Assembly: GCA_900470195.1 (NCBI GenBank)
Contig: UEIJ01000028.1
Coordinates: forward strand, 1-64,000
Source of the DNA: Hyphomicrobiales bacterium
GTDB taxonomy: Bacteria; Pseudomonadota; Alphaproteobacteria; Rhizobiales; Rhizobiaceae
Direction of reading: 5' to 3'
DNA length: 64,000 nucleotides
The position numbers were made by a program, and so were the translations under genes. The notes beneath the pieces were generated by a model. That model was not told the origin of the DNA. It saw only the letters and a program-made list of their open reading frames with translations, and ran no database searches. Below are positions 51,480 to 61,293 of this stretch, piece after piece; position 1 is the first letter of the stretch, and every line of letters starts with the position of its first letter.

Positions 51480-52723
51480 CAAAATGCTCCCAACTCGGCG
51501 TAGAGCTCAAGCGTCCGGTTTCTGTACGCCTGCGGCGAGAATTCGTTACCGGCCCAGACCCGGCCTACATTTCCCATCTTGCGCCGCGCCTGCGGAGCCA
51601 ATCTGTCAAAATCGCCCAGAACGCGGGCGAGATCATCAACGTCGCCCGCACGCGAAACCATACCGGTCTCACCTGCGATAATCATTTCCGGAATTCCACC
51701 GATATCAGCGCCGATCACGGGCACCCCAAGTGCATAGGCTTCCAGAATGCTGATCGGGGCGTTCTCATACCATTCTGACGGCAGAACGAGCGCTTTCGCC
51801 TCGCCGATAAGCTGATGCAGCCGTTCGCCCGAGACATAGCCTGCAAAAGTAACGTCCCCGCCCGCCTCAGCCGCAAGCGCCTTCAATGACTGTTCTTCGG
51901 GCCCTGTACCCGCAATGACAAGTTTCTGCCCCGCGAGAGCCGCAGCACGGATGAGCGTAGCGATCCCCTTTTCCGGCGCCAGTCTTCCGACATAGGCGAA
52001 ATAATTACCCTCATCGGCATAGGGCTTCAGATCATCCGTATGGGCAAAGTTGGGAATGTAGACCAGCTTCTCTTTCGGCCAGCCCCACTCGGCAAGTTTC
52101 GCGATATAGAAGCGGCTCGGCACAACGATACGGTCAAGCGTATTGCGATAAAGGCCAAGCATGCGGTGAATTGCCGTCTCAACGAAAACCAGTCCGCTCA
52201 GTGCCGTGGAATCCTTGATGCATTTATGAAGCGCTACATTATAAACGCGTCCGCCTTTGCATCGTTCGCAGATTTGATTGTGCGACAGCATCTTGTAGGC
52301 CGGACAGGCAAGCTTCAGGTCGTGGGCCGTCATGACGGTCGGAATACCGGCGTCCTTCAGGACGGGGAAAATCGACGGCGATAAATGATGATAGATATTG
52401 TGCGCGTGCGCGATGTTCGGACGAAAGCGTTCGATCAATGCCTTGATCCGGTCCCGTGCCTCCCACGAATAGATGATCTTGCCCGCCTGCACGACTTTGG
52501 TGAGCGGGCTGCTTTCCCGGCCATACTCAATTTCCGAGACGAAATAGGAAGACCAGTCGGATGCAAAATTGTCTGGATGCTGCATGGCAAAAGGTGCGGT
52601 TTGCCAGCCAATCTCTGAAAACAACTTGATGTGGTCGAGAAAAACAGTTTCGGCGCCACCGCGCCGATAAAAATAATTGTTAATCGCCAACAGGCGACGG
52701 TCCACATCATTTACATGCGTCAA
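51479..52723 (-). CDS. Glycosyltransferase family 4 (exopolysaccharide locus)
   Basis: A 414-residue GT4. NNYFYRRGGAETVFLDHIKL, HAHNIYHHLSPSIFPVLKDA, YVGRLAPEKGIATLIRAAAL and LPSEWYENAPISILEAYALG are family motifs. A middle cysteine cluster (ICERCKGGRVYN, HKCIKD) is unusual but seen in some GT4 proteins. The start is TTG 52723, overlapping the deacetylase stop (TTGA); an in-frame GTG at 52705 is an alternative. Part of the coupled run deacetylase-GT4-GT4. Confidence 0.88.
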   Translation of the reverse strand: MTHVNDVDRRLLAINNYFYRRGGAETVFLDHIKLFSEIGWQTAPFAMQHPDNFASDWSSYFVSEIEYGRESSPLTKVVQAGKIIYSWEARDRIKALIERFRPNIAHAHNIYHHLSPSIFPVLKDAGIPTVMTAHDLKLACPAYKMLSHNQICERCKGGRVYNVALHKCIKDSTALSGLVFVETAIHRMLGLYRNTLDRIVVPSRFYIAKLAEWGWPKEKLVYIPNFAHTDDLKPYADEGNYFAYVGRLAPEKGIATLIRAAALAGQKLVIAGTGPEEQSLKALAAEAGGDVTFAGYVSGERLHQLIGEAKALVLPSEWYENAPISILEAYALGVPVIGADIGGIPEMIIAGETGMVSRAGDVDDLARVLGDFDRLAPQARRKMGNVGRVWAGNEFSPQAYRNRTLELYAELGAF

Positions 52724-53517
52724 ACAGCACCTCTTTGCGCGCCGAGGCGCGCCAATACCTCGCGGACGGAAAGAACAGCCGCCCCGCTTCTCACTGCATG
52801 GGATACGAGACGCTCAAAGGTCTCAGGCTTGCACCCGAATTCAGTCGGCGTATCGCTGATATCATGCGTATAAAAGACGAGCCATCCCGGATTGGCGCTG
52901 AGATCGTCGATCCAGCGGGTCTGGCGTGCAGCCTCGTCGTCGGGCTGTCTTATTTCCACCGCCTGCAAAAAGGCAAGATCAATCGTGCCGCGATTGATGC
53001 GATTGCCGCCGCCACGGCACGTTGCGAAACGATCGGCAAAGAGCCGCCGCGTCATCATGGAAGACGCGCAATAAGGATAGGCGAAATTGCGTGGTAAAAT
53101 ACGATCGGGCTCAAAACCGTCGAGATAGGCCGTGTTGCGGTCAAGGTCGGCCGCTATTTCTCCGGGGCCAAAATAGGGAACCTTGAGGTGGTTATAGGTA
53201 TGGCAACCCAGTTCGTGCCCACGCTCAACCAGCTTTCGGCAACCTTCCTGCGTGACCAGGTTCCTCTGGGCTTCTTTCGTGTCAACCATACTGCCGGCAA
53301 TATAAAAGGTGCCGTGAACCCCGTACTTATCAAGAATCGCAGCCCCAGCGCTTTCCGCGGTATCGGGAACATCATCGAAGGTGAAAGAGATGATCCGTTC
53401 GTTCGACGGCAAGTAGAATGGGCGTAACGGAAACCGGCGACTGACGCTGTCGTTCAGCCGAATGGCGTACCATTCCAGACGTGCGCGCGCCCTCTCGAGA
53501 CTATCCATTTCCGCCAT
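52720..53517 (-). CDS. Polysaccharide deacetylase (CE4), exopolysaccharide locus
   Basis: A 265-residue NodB-like deacetylase: IISFTFDDVPDTAES (catalytic Asp and metal Asp), ELGCHTYNHLKVPYFGP (metal His), FAYPYCASSMMTR and the late HDIS. No signal peptide, so it may act on a lipid-linked amino sugar in the cytoplasm. It sits between the polymerase and two GT4 genes, with overlap to the next gene. Confidence 0.86.
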   Translation of the reverse strand: MAEMDSLERARARLEWYAIRLNDSVSRRFPLRPFYLPSNERIISFTFDDVPDTAESAGAAILDKYGVHGTFYIAGSMVDTKEAQRNLVTQEGCRKLVERGHELGCHTYNHLKVPYFGPGEIAADLDRNTAYLDGFEPDRILPRNFAYPYCASSMMTRRLFADRFATCRGGGNRINRGTIDLAFLQAVEIRQPDDEAARQTRWIDDLSANPGWLVFYTHDISDTPTEFGCKPETFERLVSHAVRSGAAVLSVREVLARLGAQRGAV

Positions 53518-53540
53518 TGCCCCAGCTCCCCAAAGCTGTT

Positions 53541-54833
53541 TCAGACAAGCCTTGCCTTAGCCTGCAAGCGCAATCCGAAGACAGCAACCATGATACAGAA
53601 CCATAGTGCCCCACCGTTCTGAAAGAACGTACTTTCCATACAAGACATATATAATCCGTAAAGCCAAAGGCGAATATAAAGCAGCGTTAATATAGGGTCG
53701 TTATCTGTGCTTTCCGCTTCCCTAATATATCGAAGCGGCAAAATCATTATCCAGACAAGCGTCAGAATCAGACCGATAATGCCGGCATTGATCATCATAT
53801 CCAGAAAGGAATTATGCGCATTGAAGGCGGCAACCGCCCAGCTTGCACCGCCGCCGCCTGCATAGACCATTTCGGGCGTTTTCCAGAACGAGTCCAGACC
53901 GTAGCCGAAAATCGGCTTGGCCGAGATCGCCGCGAATGCAAGTTTCCAAATATCAGAACGGTTTGTAAAACTGGCGTCAACTCCCAAACTTTGTACAAGC
54001 TCGCGCAGTGGGTCGAAGACAGCGGCCCCGACGGCAATAATATTGAATGCTGCGATCCCGCCAATCACTATGAGAGCACGCGTCCATTTCCACCGCACGA
54101 ACACCAGCGACATCACCACGATAAAGGGCAGCATGGCCGTCGATGTCTTGCCGCCTGTATGCAGCACGAAATAAACGCAAAGAGCGACAATCAGCAGACC
54201 GGTTTTCGGCAAGCCGCGTTTCCGGATGTAAAGCCCCAAAAAGCTCATCAGCACGAGAGAAGCGGCGGCGGCATTCTTGTGCGGATAGTGACCGCGCCAA
54301 GCGCCGGCTAGCATAGGCTCAATGACTTCCGTGCCCTGATGAATTGCGCGTTGCGGCATAAAAATCACGCCGAAATAGGCGAATGCCAGCGTTATCAGTG
54401 AGCCGATTGCCAAAAGCCGCGCCATCTGGCGTTCGGATTGCGGCAACATAAGAAAGATGCTCGCGTTCAGAGCCGTGAGGATAGACAACACGACTTTCTT
54501 GCTGGCGATCATGGGATGGGCCGACAGCATGGCCGTCAGGAAAAGCCAGAAGAAAACCAGCCCCATCAGAATGCGCGGCTGCATGACGGCGGTTCGCATG
54601 GAGCTATTCAGTGCACAGACCAGAAAGCTGCCAGTCAGAAACAGGGTGACAAGCTGGTTGAACGAACTGGAATCAGCGGCCTTGGCTGTAACACCGGTCA
54701 CGGCACCAATATCCGGGTAGGGATTGGTCCCTATCCACATGAACAGAAACATGCATAGAAAAAGGCCAGCTCCGACAGCTGACGAGACCCGCGGCTTTAT
54801 CTCCTCATGATAATGAACCGATAGTTCAGCCAA
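53541..54833 (-). CDS. O-antigen ligase/polymerase-like membrane protein (Wzy/ExoQ type)
   Basis: A 430-residue membrane protein with about 11-12 hydrophobic segments and a long periplasmic loop containing FGYGLDSFWKTPEM and FNAHNSFLDMMINAGIIGLI, the HNS-type segment of the Wzy_C/O-antigen ligase family, preceded by WRGHYPHKNAAAA. It should polymerise repeat units in the periplasm. It starts with TTG 54833, one base after the chain-length gene stop. Confidence 0.85.
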   Translation of the reverse strand: MAELSVHYHEEIKPRVSSAVGAGLFLCMFLFMWIGTNPYPDIGAVTGVTAKAADSSSFNQLVTLFLTGSFLVCALNSSMRTAVMQPRILMGLVFFWLFLTAMLSAHPMIASKKVVLSILTALNASIFLMLPQSERQMARLLAIGSLITLAFAYFGVIFMPQRAIHQGTEVIEPMLAGAWRGHYPHKNAAAASLVLMSFLGLYIRKRGLPKTGLLIVALCVYFVLHTGGKTSTAMLPFIVVMSLVFVRWKWTRALIVIGGIAAFNIIAVGAAVFDPLRELVQSLGVDASFTNRSDIWKLAFAAISAKPIFGYGLDSFWKTPEMVYAGGGGASWAVAAFNAHNSFLDMMINAGIIGLILTLVWIMILPLRYIREAESTDNDPILTLLYIRLWLYGLYMSCMESTFFQNGGALWFCIMVAVFGLRLQAKARLV

Positions 54834-54834
54834 G

Positions 54835-56364
54835 TCAGATCAGACCTTCCCGGTTTCGACGCCATGCACCAAGATAGCCCAAGCCCAGCGCCAGCACCAC
54901 GCCAAGACCAATTCCGGCAATCCCGCCCCCGGCACCGAGCACCATTGACTTGGGAGGCCAGCTGCGACTGATCGGCGGAATGGCCGTCGAAATAATCCGT
55001 ATGTTTGTCGCATCAAGTTGCTGGCGCTGGCTGGTTTCCGACGACCGGGTCAGAAAGGTATTATAGATCGATACTTTCGCGGCCATGTCGCGTTCAAGGT
55101 CCGAAAGCTGGACCTGCGCATCATTGTCAAGCGCGACTGCTGAACGTGCCGAAGCGGCCTGTGCATTGAGCACAGCCACAACGGCATTTGCCTGATCCAG
55201 ATCAACCTTCGCCGATTGCAGGATGCGTGCCCGTTCCTGCGCCATCTGCTGTTCCAGGCCGGCAAGCTGCCGTTCCGTATTCATCAATTCCGGATAACGC
55301 GGCCCGTAAGTCATGGCGAGAGCGTCGTAACGCTGTTTCAGCGATGCATATTGTCCGCGCAGGTTTGTCATCGTGGGCGACTGCAATGTGCTCGCCGGAC
55401 TAACAGCACTGCCAGTGTCCTTCGTCAGTTCCTCATAGCGGGTGCTTGCGTCTGCAACACGCGCCCTGGCATCGACCAGCTTGGAGTTGATCTGCGTCAT
55501 CGACTGGGTGCTGACAAGTTCGCCGCCGGCGGTCTGCAAGCCGTGCGCCCTGCGAAATGCCGCGACTTTCTCCTCAGCTTCTGTCGCAGCCTTCTGCAAG
55601 GAGGCCAGACGTTCGGATAGGGCTGCGGCAGCCCGGCCTGCTCCATCGGCATCCGCCTGGGCAACTTCTTCCTGGAAGGCGTTCGCCAGAGAATCCGCCA
55701 CCTTCACCGATTTTTCCGGATTGTCCGTCCAGACGGCAATCGTGACCAGATAGGACCGTTCAGGCCGCGTAACATTGATGCGTTGCGACAGAGCGCGAAC
55801 CGCTGTCAGCGTATCGTCCTTCGGACCTGCCGGCTTGCTCAGGCCAAGCATAGCCCGAATATCGAAGGCTGGCGGAGACGGCACGAACTCCTCATCTTCA
55901 TTCAGGTTCAAATCCGTCACAACCCGCCGGAGTACGTTGCCGGAAGTGAGGATGCGCATCTTGCTTTCAATGTCGAGTATCTGGCTATCTGCCTGCAGAC
56001 TCTGGGCGTAGACATCGTTAGGCAGCAACTGAAGCCCGGACGGCGGCACCAGCAAATCCGTATAGGCTGTATATCGCGGCTTTGCTGTCATGCCGTAGGC
56101 GAGACCCGCCAAGCCGCCGATTATCGCGAGCGCTGCTATCAAAATCCACCGGGCACGCATCCAGGCGAGCGCGTCCAACAGGTCGATTTCCGGCAACATC
56201 AGCCCCTTGTGAGCGGACGTGACTGTTTCGGTGACCTTTTCTTCTTCGCGGACGGCATATGTCTCGCGCTTGACTGCGCGCAGCCGCCCGTCTACGGGCG
56301 CCGGATTTTCATCAGCGGTCTCCGTTACCCGTGCTTTCGAAGCGAGGTCGCGCAACGTGTACAT
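54835..56364 (-). CDS. Wzz/GumC-like polysaccharide chain-length and export protein
   Basis: A 509-residue PCP-family protein. TM1 is WILIAALAIIGGLAGLAYGM, a long periplasmic coiled-coil arm (about residues 245-440) follows, then PPKSMVLGAGGGIAGIGLGV as TM2 with the P-rich start typical of Wzz. No Walker ATPase/BY-kinase domain is present. It controls chain length and coordinates export. First gene of the leftward operon; the divergent flippase starts 340 bp away. Confidence 0.88.
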   Translation of the reverse strand: MYTLRDLASKARVTETADENPAPVDGRLRAVKRETYAVREEEKVTETVTSAHKGLMLPEIDLLDALAWMRARWILIAALAIIGGLAGLAYGMTAKPRYTAYTDLLVPPSGLQLLPNDVYAQSLQADSQILDIESKMRILTSGNVLRRVVTDLNLNEDEEFVPSPPAFDIRAMLGLSKPAGPKDDTLTAVRALSQRINVTRPERSYLVTIAVWTDNPEKSVKVADSLANAFQEEVAQADADGAGRAAAALSERLASLQKAATEAEEKVAAFRRAHGLQTAGGELVSTQSMTQINSKLVDARARVADASTRYEELTKDTGSAVSPASTLQSPTMTNLRGQYASLKQRYDALAMTYGPRYPELMNTERQLAGLEQQMAQERARILQSAKVDLDQANAVVAVLNAQAASARSAVALDNDAQVQLSDLERDMAAKVSIYNTFLTRSSETSQRQQLDATNIRIISTAIPPISRSWPPKSMVLGAGGGIAGIGLGVVLALGLGYLGAWRRNREGLI

Positions 56365-56462
56365 TAGTTGCCCCTAAAGTTCACTCGACAGCGCAAACAT
56401 TGCGCCACTGTTTTCCTTAGACTTAAAGATTAAAAAATTCGGTTAATGAAAGGCAATCATCG

Positions 56463-56506
56463 GCAAGAGTGTCACTAAAATGCACATGACGGTCATTTAC
56501 TCTTGC
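56463..56506. promoter_or_regulatory. Nested inverted repeats in the divergent promoter region
   Basis: GCAAGAGT (56463-56470) pairs ACTCTTGC (56499-56506), enclosing the palindrome ATGAC-G-GTCAT (56486-56496). They sit between the leftward operon (chain-length gene) and the rightward flippase, the best place for a regulator of the locus. The rest of the 340-bp gap shows no gene. Confidence 0.5.
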
Positions 56507-56704
56507 AGTTTCCGGTAAATTTTCGTCGACGTGCTTGGCACCTCGTGTTTTTCGGGATTAAGAGAAAATGGAGCATATATCTCGCCACCAGAAACCTTAC
56601 GGAAAACAATCCGGTTCGCTACCTCAACCATCTCCTGAAATTCCAAGCGTCATGCTCCGGGAAGAAAACTCGGGTGGAGCAACCCGAAAATTCGGTATGA
56701 AATC

Positions 56705-57985
56705 TTGAAACGCCATTGGTCGACATTCCTGTCCTACGCAGCTTCGAGCGGCAGTCTCTTTGCGGCAAACATCGCGCAGCTTTTTACATTTGCCATTCTG
56801 GCGCGGTATCTCGGCTCTCATGAGTTCGGCCTTTTCGTAACGGTAATGGCGGTAACCAGCATCGCTACCTTCATCTGCGGCCTGGGGGGAGCAGAATGCC
56901 TCGTTCGGCGTGTGGCGCAGGACCGCGCCATTTATCCTGCCATGCTCGGCCACAATCTCATTCTCATTGCAATAACCGGCATTGTCCTCGTCGCTGCCGG
57001 AATGATCATCTTACCGTTCTGGCTGAACAACTCCCCTGAATTTTCAGGGAACTCCCTTGGCCTTTTTCTGCTGCTTGTCACCAATATTGTGCTTGTGCGT
57101 CTCATCCTGCTGGTAGAGCAGATTTATATCGCACATACCGACTTCATATCAGCCAATCTTTCCGTTGTTGGATTTGCCATTGCGCGCACCATTGCCGCAG
57201 CGACCGCCTGCCTTGTATTCGGTGTCTCCACTGTGGTCGGATGGGCCTATTGGCAGTTTGGTGTCCATGTATTGGTTGCAGTTGTCTATGCCCTGTTTCT
57301 GCGTCGGCTCGGCAGGCCGCGATACGTTCTCGTGCGCGACGAAATACGGCTCGGCGTGATGTTTGCATCGCAATTCATCTTCAAGGCTGTGCGCCAAAAC
57401 GCCGACCTTCTGCTCCTCGGCACATTGATGCCGCCAAGCATCGTCGGTAGTTATGGCGTCACACGTCGTATCATCGACAGCAGCACATTGACCGTAGAGG
57501 CGATGAACCGTCTGGTCTATCCTCATCTGGCGCGCGCTAGCGCAAACGGCATCCATCATGCCCTGCCGATCACAATGCGCCTGCTGGGTGCCGCATTTGC
57601 AATCGGCATATTCACCTCGCTGGCCGTCTTTATTATTGCGCCCTATCTGCCCTATCTGTTTGGCCATGAGTACGAAACGCTGGTTTCTTTTTGCCGCACG
57701 CTTTGCTGGATCACGGTGTTTGTCGCCCTGTGGTCGATAGCGGTTGACCTTCTGGGGGCAGCAAGTCAGCATAGCTATCGCACCGCGGTCCTCAACACAG
57801 GCAATATTCTCGGCGCGCCGCTTCTGGCACTGGCGACGTGGTATGCGCCGATCACGGGAACTTTCGCGGCCATTTACGTAATTGAAATCAGTATTGTGCT
57901 GGCATCATGGGGATGCGTTATCTATCTCGTTCGCAGGAGTCGCGACGCGGAAGAGAAGAAAGCGGTTTCAACAGTGGGGGCTTAG
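56705..57985 (+). CDS. Polysaccharide flippase (Wzx-like, MOP superfamily)
   Basis: A 426-residue membrane protein with about 12 spans in the polysaccharide-export (Wzx/PST) pattern: LFAANIAQLFTFAILARYLG at the start, FGLFVTVMAVTSIATFICGL, and FGHEYETLVSFCRTLCWITV late. It flips lipid-linked repeat units to the periplasm. The start is TTG 56705; the upstream ATG at 56697 is out of frame. No Shine-Dalgarno is obvious. Confidence 0.85.
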   Translation: MKRHWSTFLSYAASSGSLFAANIAQLFTFAILARYLGSHEFGLFVTVMAVTSIATFICGLGGAECLVRRVAQDRAIYPAMLGHNLILIAITGIVLVAAGMIILPFWLNNSPEFSGNSLGLFLLLVTNIVLVRLILLVEQIYIAHTDFISANLSVVGFAIARTIAAATACLVFGVSTVVGWAYWQFGVHVLVAVVYALFLRRLGRPRYVLVRDEIRLGVMFASQFIFKAVRQNADLLLLGTLMPPSIVGSYGVTRRIIDSSTLTVEAMNRLVYPHLARASANGIHHALPITMRLLGAAFAIGIFTSLAVFIIAPYLPYLFGHEYETLVSFCRTLCWITVFVALWSIAVDLLGAASQHSYRTAVLNTGNILGAPLLALATWYAPITGTFAAIYVIEISIVLASWGCVIYLVRRSRDAEEKKAVSTVGA

Positions 57986-59107
57986 ATGACGGATATCTCG
58001 ATCTCGGCAAACGACGTCAAGTCGCGGCGTGTTCGCGCAATGAAGATCGATGATATTCCTGCTATTCGCACCCTCTTCCAGCAAGTTTTTCGTCCACATT
58101 CAAAGTCGTGTCACGAGACTTTTGATCAATATTTTCAAAAGTTCTTTTTTGAAAACCCTTACTATGACCCAGCGATTGGCAGCGTGGTCCATGAGGACGA
58201 ACACGGTGAGATCGACAGCGCGATCTCGGTCCTGCCTATCCCCTATAGGGTCAATGGCCAATCGATCATGGGGCGATTGCTATGCGCTTTCATGATGAAG
58301 CCGGAAATGTCGCCACGCGGCGCCGCCGAACTGACACTCACTTTGCGGCCGAGTGAAAATATCCTCAACTTCACCGACAGTGCTGCCCCTGTGAGCCTCA
58401 AGCATTCCGAAGCGATTGGCGGGATAACACTCAGCACACACGGGCTCGGTTGGACACGTGTCTTCCGCGCTGCCAGCTATGTAGCCAATTACGTTGCCGA
58501 ACGGCGTCCAATTCTGGGTGGATGGGCAACCAGTTCAGTGGGCAGAATGCTCAACCCGCTTTTTCCAATTCCCGCGATCAAGAGAGCAGCCAAACCCCGG
58601 GCGAATGTGAGTGAAATTGCGCAAGACGAAGCCATATCTCTGGTTCCCGGCTACCTGCAAAGCTATTTGGCACATCCAGCCTGGACAGAAAGCGACATCA
58701 ACTGGCTGTTCCTGATGGCGTCAGACAATCACGCTGCCGGCGCCTTGCGGTTCTGCGCGATCAACGACCGCACCGGCAGTCCGAGCGGCTTCTTCTGCTA
58801 CTATATGCGCCCCAATGGCATCGCAGAAGTTCTGAACATCGTCACAAAAGCCGGAATGGAAAAACATGCCGTCGATGCGATGCTGGTCCACCTGCAGGAT
58901 GAAGGGCATATCGCGGCACAAGGCAGGGTTGATCCGCGTTATCTCAATGCGCTTTCACAGCAGTCGATCATGTTCTTCCGTCTGAAAGCCAACGTCTGCG
59001 TTGCCACAGCGAACGCAGAAATGCTGAATGCAATTCAGCGCGGCGATATCTTTATTGGCGGGCTTGCCGGCGAAAGCTGGAGCAGGTTGTCGACGGACTT
59101 CTATTGA
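57986..59107 (+). CDS. GNAT-fold acyltransferase-like protein
   Basis: A 373-residue protein that begins directly after the flippase stop. An N-terminal GNAT-like part is visible (RVRAMKIDDIPAIRTLFQQV, SAISVLPIPYRVNGQSIMGR), followed by a second region with SGFFCYYMRPNGIAEVLNIV. It probably acylates or otherwise modifies the polymer building block. It overlaps the 3' end of the convergent hydrolase gene by 7 nt. Confidence 0.68.
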   Translation: MTDISISANDVKSRRVRAMKIDDIPAIRTLFQQVFRPHSKSCHETFDQYFQKFFFENPYYDPAIGSVVHEDEHGEIDSAISVLPIPYRVNGQSIMGRLLCAFMMKPEMSPRGAAELTLTLRPSENILNFTDSAAPVSLKHSEAIGGITLSTHGLGWTRVFRAASYVANYVAERRPILGGWATSSVGRMLNPLFPIPAIKRAAKPRANVSEIAQDEAISLVPGYLQSYLAHPAWTESDINWLFLMASDNHAAGALRFCAINDRTGSPSGFFCYYMRPNGIAEVLNIVTKAGMEKHAVDAMLVHLQDEGHIAAQGRVDPRYLNALSQQSIMFFRLKANVCVATANAEMLNAIQRGDIFIGGLAGESWSRLSTDFY

Positions 59108-61293
59108 ACAGCGAGCTTCCTTTCCAGAAGAAAGAAAGTCGTAGGCCCCGTTTTGCCCGCACCATTATCCAACCGGAAAGCGATGGAACCAGACCCGGCA
59201 GCTATTTTTTCGTGAATCTTGCCGTCAAGACCGATCGGCGATAGTGCCCATGAAACTGTGTTGCCTGCCAGATTCACGTCTACCCGATTGCGCAGCAAAG
59301 TGACGGGCAGACGTCCCCAATCCTCAATGATTTTCTCCGCCTTGTCGCGAAAACGCATATCGGAGTTACGGGCATCGCTGGCGAAAATTATAAGCAGTTT
59401 TTCACTGTCCTTCAGTTCTTTTCCATCAATTGCCGAAACCGCAAACAGCCCTCTTTCCTCGGCATTGCCGAGGGATAATTCACTCAAAGTCAGGTGCTCT
59501 TTCAGTTCGGCAAAGGCGATGGCCTCCGTCTCAGGTGTAACGACCTGCATCCGCTGCTTATTACGGTCGAGAACAACTTGGCCCGTGGCACTTTCAAACA
59601 AGCCTTGCGAAGGATCGGTAGCATTATCCTGCGGCAAGAGTTCTGCGGCCTTCAAACGCTGCAACACGTTGTCGAGCGATACATTCCGATAATCGATCGA
59701 AACCGATTTTTGCAAATTTTGCGGCCAGGCCAACTCTCTTGTGGCAAGGCCGATCCCACCGATAAGCGCCAACGGCTTCAGTCGCGCGGGTTCTCGAAAC
59801 TCAAGCGAATTACCGAGGCTCGTCTCACCCTGCATCATGAACGGCACATTGAAAGCTGCGGTTGCGACGTCGCCCCTGCGAAACAGAAGCGATGCCAGCG
59901 TTTCACCGGCGCGTGCGACGGGATCTGCAGCGAAGGTATAAGGCACAATGCGTTGACGGAATGGGGCCGCCTCGTCAAATGCAAGCGTCAGGGGCCCTTG
60001 ACCGTGGCGGCAGATACCATCCCAGCCCTGCAAAGCGGCATAGGTTGGCATCACGATTCCGGCTTCGTATCGATAGCGGTTCCAAAACAGGTGTTCGTAT
60101 TCTGTTACAAGGAAAGGCCGTCCGAGCCAGCGTCCGGCAGCAATTTCACCAACGTAGGAAGCGGTGTCGGAAATCGAACTTGTATGTTTGATTTCGGTAC
60201 CCGGATAGAGGGCTCCGATCCAATCATGGTAGGTATTGGCAACGACCGCTTTCTGGTTCTGTCGTGAAAGAGCTGTCTGGACTGTGAACCAGTTGTTATA
60301 GGGAGCGACGAGGCCGCGATAACCGAGTTGGCGGAGCGCCTGCTCCATCCGTTGGGCCAACAAGCGTTCTCTCTCAACGACAAAGGCCTGGAAATCCCGG
60401 AGCCGTTCACCGCCGCCGCTGCGGCTTTCCGGCAAATGGATCGTCTGCTGCTCCAGATTTTCGCCGGACGCCAAGCCGCCCCAGGCTCGTGACAAGGCCC
60501 GGGTATTCGCATATCGCGTCTTCAAAAATGTATTAAATGCGGGACGATAGCCTGACCAAAATGTCGTCCCCTCATTGGGCTCGTGCACAAAGCTTGTAAA
60601 CTCGATGCCATTTTCGTTGAACGGAATGATCAGCGCGAGTGCCGGGTCGTGCAAAGGTGCAAGTCCCGTATAGGGATTGACCGTGGCGTAGACTTCTTTC
60701 TGAAAACGCAGCCAATGATCGAATGCTGTATCATCCACATAGGCCCGGCGCTTCAGATTACCCTCCGTTCCCCATCGATCGGTGTCCTTGCCGCCCAAAG
60801 CGCCGCTTTCTGACGTAAGCCCATCGATGATCCAGTAGATGCCTTCGCGCTTGAGAGCCGCCATAAGGTAGCGCATCCGGTCCAGCGCTTCAGCGCGGAA
60901 ACCGAAATCACGCGGCTGCCCGAGCATCAGATCGGCATCGACGAAATGAAACCGGGCTATGTTGTAGCCGTGCAGCCGGAGCTGCCGCACATATCGGTCG
61001 ATAAATGCATGATCAACCGCGCCCGATGATGGAGGCCCCCAGGCAATCGCCGCACATTGCAGCCGCATCGCCTGGTCGGACTTGTCGGCCTGTGCGAAAC
61101 GTCCATCGGCGTTTGCTATCAAGCGATTTTTCTCTTCGATCGGCGTGTTTGGCAAGAAACCCGAAAAATCGAGGGGGCTGCCGGCGGAGATTTCGAGATT
61201 GTTTTCTGTGACCGGAAGCCATTCTTCACCACTGGCACAGGGCATTGCGAGGACAATGAAAGTGGCGGATAGGACCAGTCGCAGAACGTCCAT
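59101..61293 (-). CDS. Secreted glycoside-hydrolase-like (clan A) protein, exopolysaccharide locus
   Basis: A 730-residue exported protein: signal peptide LRLVLSATFIVLAMPCASGE, then a TIM-barrel hydrolase with candidate Glu227 (LIIPFNENG) and Glu398 (LVTEYEHLFWNRYRYE). It is a full-length paralogue of the gene at 43424-45520. Its place inside the locus suggests that it trims or releases the polymer in the periplasm. Its start overlaps the GT2 stop (TGATG), so it is coupled to GT2. Confidence 0.78.
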   Translation of the reverse strand: MDVLRLVLSATFIVLAMPCASGEEWLPVTENNLEISAGSPLDFSGFLPNTPIEEKNRLIANADGRFAQADKSDQAMRLQCAAIAWGPPSSGAVDHAFIDRYVRQLRLHGYNIARFHFVDADLMLGQPRDFGFRAEALDRMRYLMAALKREGIYWIIDGLTSESGALGGKDTDRWGTEGNLKRRAYVDDTAFDHWLRFQKEVYATVNPYTGLAPLHDPALALIIPFNENGIEFTSFVHEPNEGTTFWSGYRPAFNTFLKTRYANTRALSRAWGGLASGENLEQQTIHLPESRSGGGERLRDFQAFVVERERLLAQRMEQALRQLGYRGLVAPYNNWFTVQTALSRQNQKAVVANTYHDWIGALYPGTEIKHTSSISDTASYVGEIAAGRWLGRPFLVTEYEHLFWNRYRYEAGIVMPTYAALQGWDGICRHGQGPLTLAFDEAAPFRQRIVPYTFAADPVARAGETLASLLFRRGDVATAAFNVPFMMQGETSLGNSLEFREPARLKPLALIGGIGLATRELAWPQNLQKSVSIDYRNVSLDNVLQRLKAAELLPQDNATDPSQGLFESATGQVVLDRNKQRMQVVTPETEAIAFAELKEHLTLSELSLGNAEERGLFAVSAIDGKELKDSEKLLIIFASDARNSDMRFRDKAEKIIEDWGRLPVTLLRNRVDVNLAGNTVSWALSPIGLDGKIHEKIAAGSGSIAFRLDNGAGKTGPTTFFLLERKLAVQ

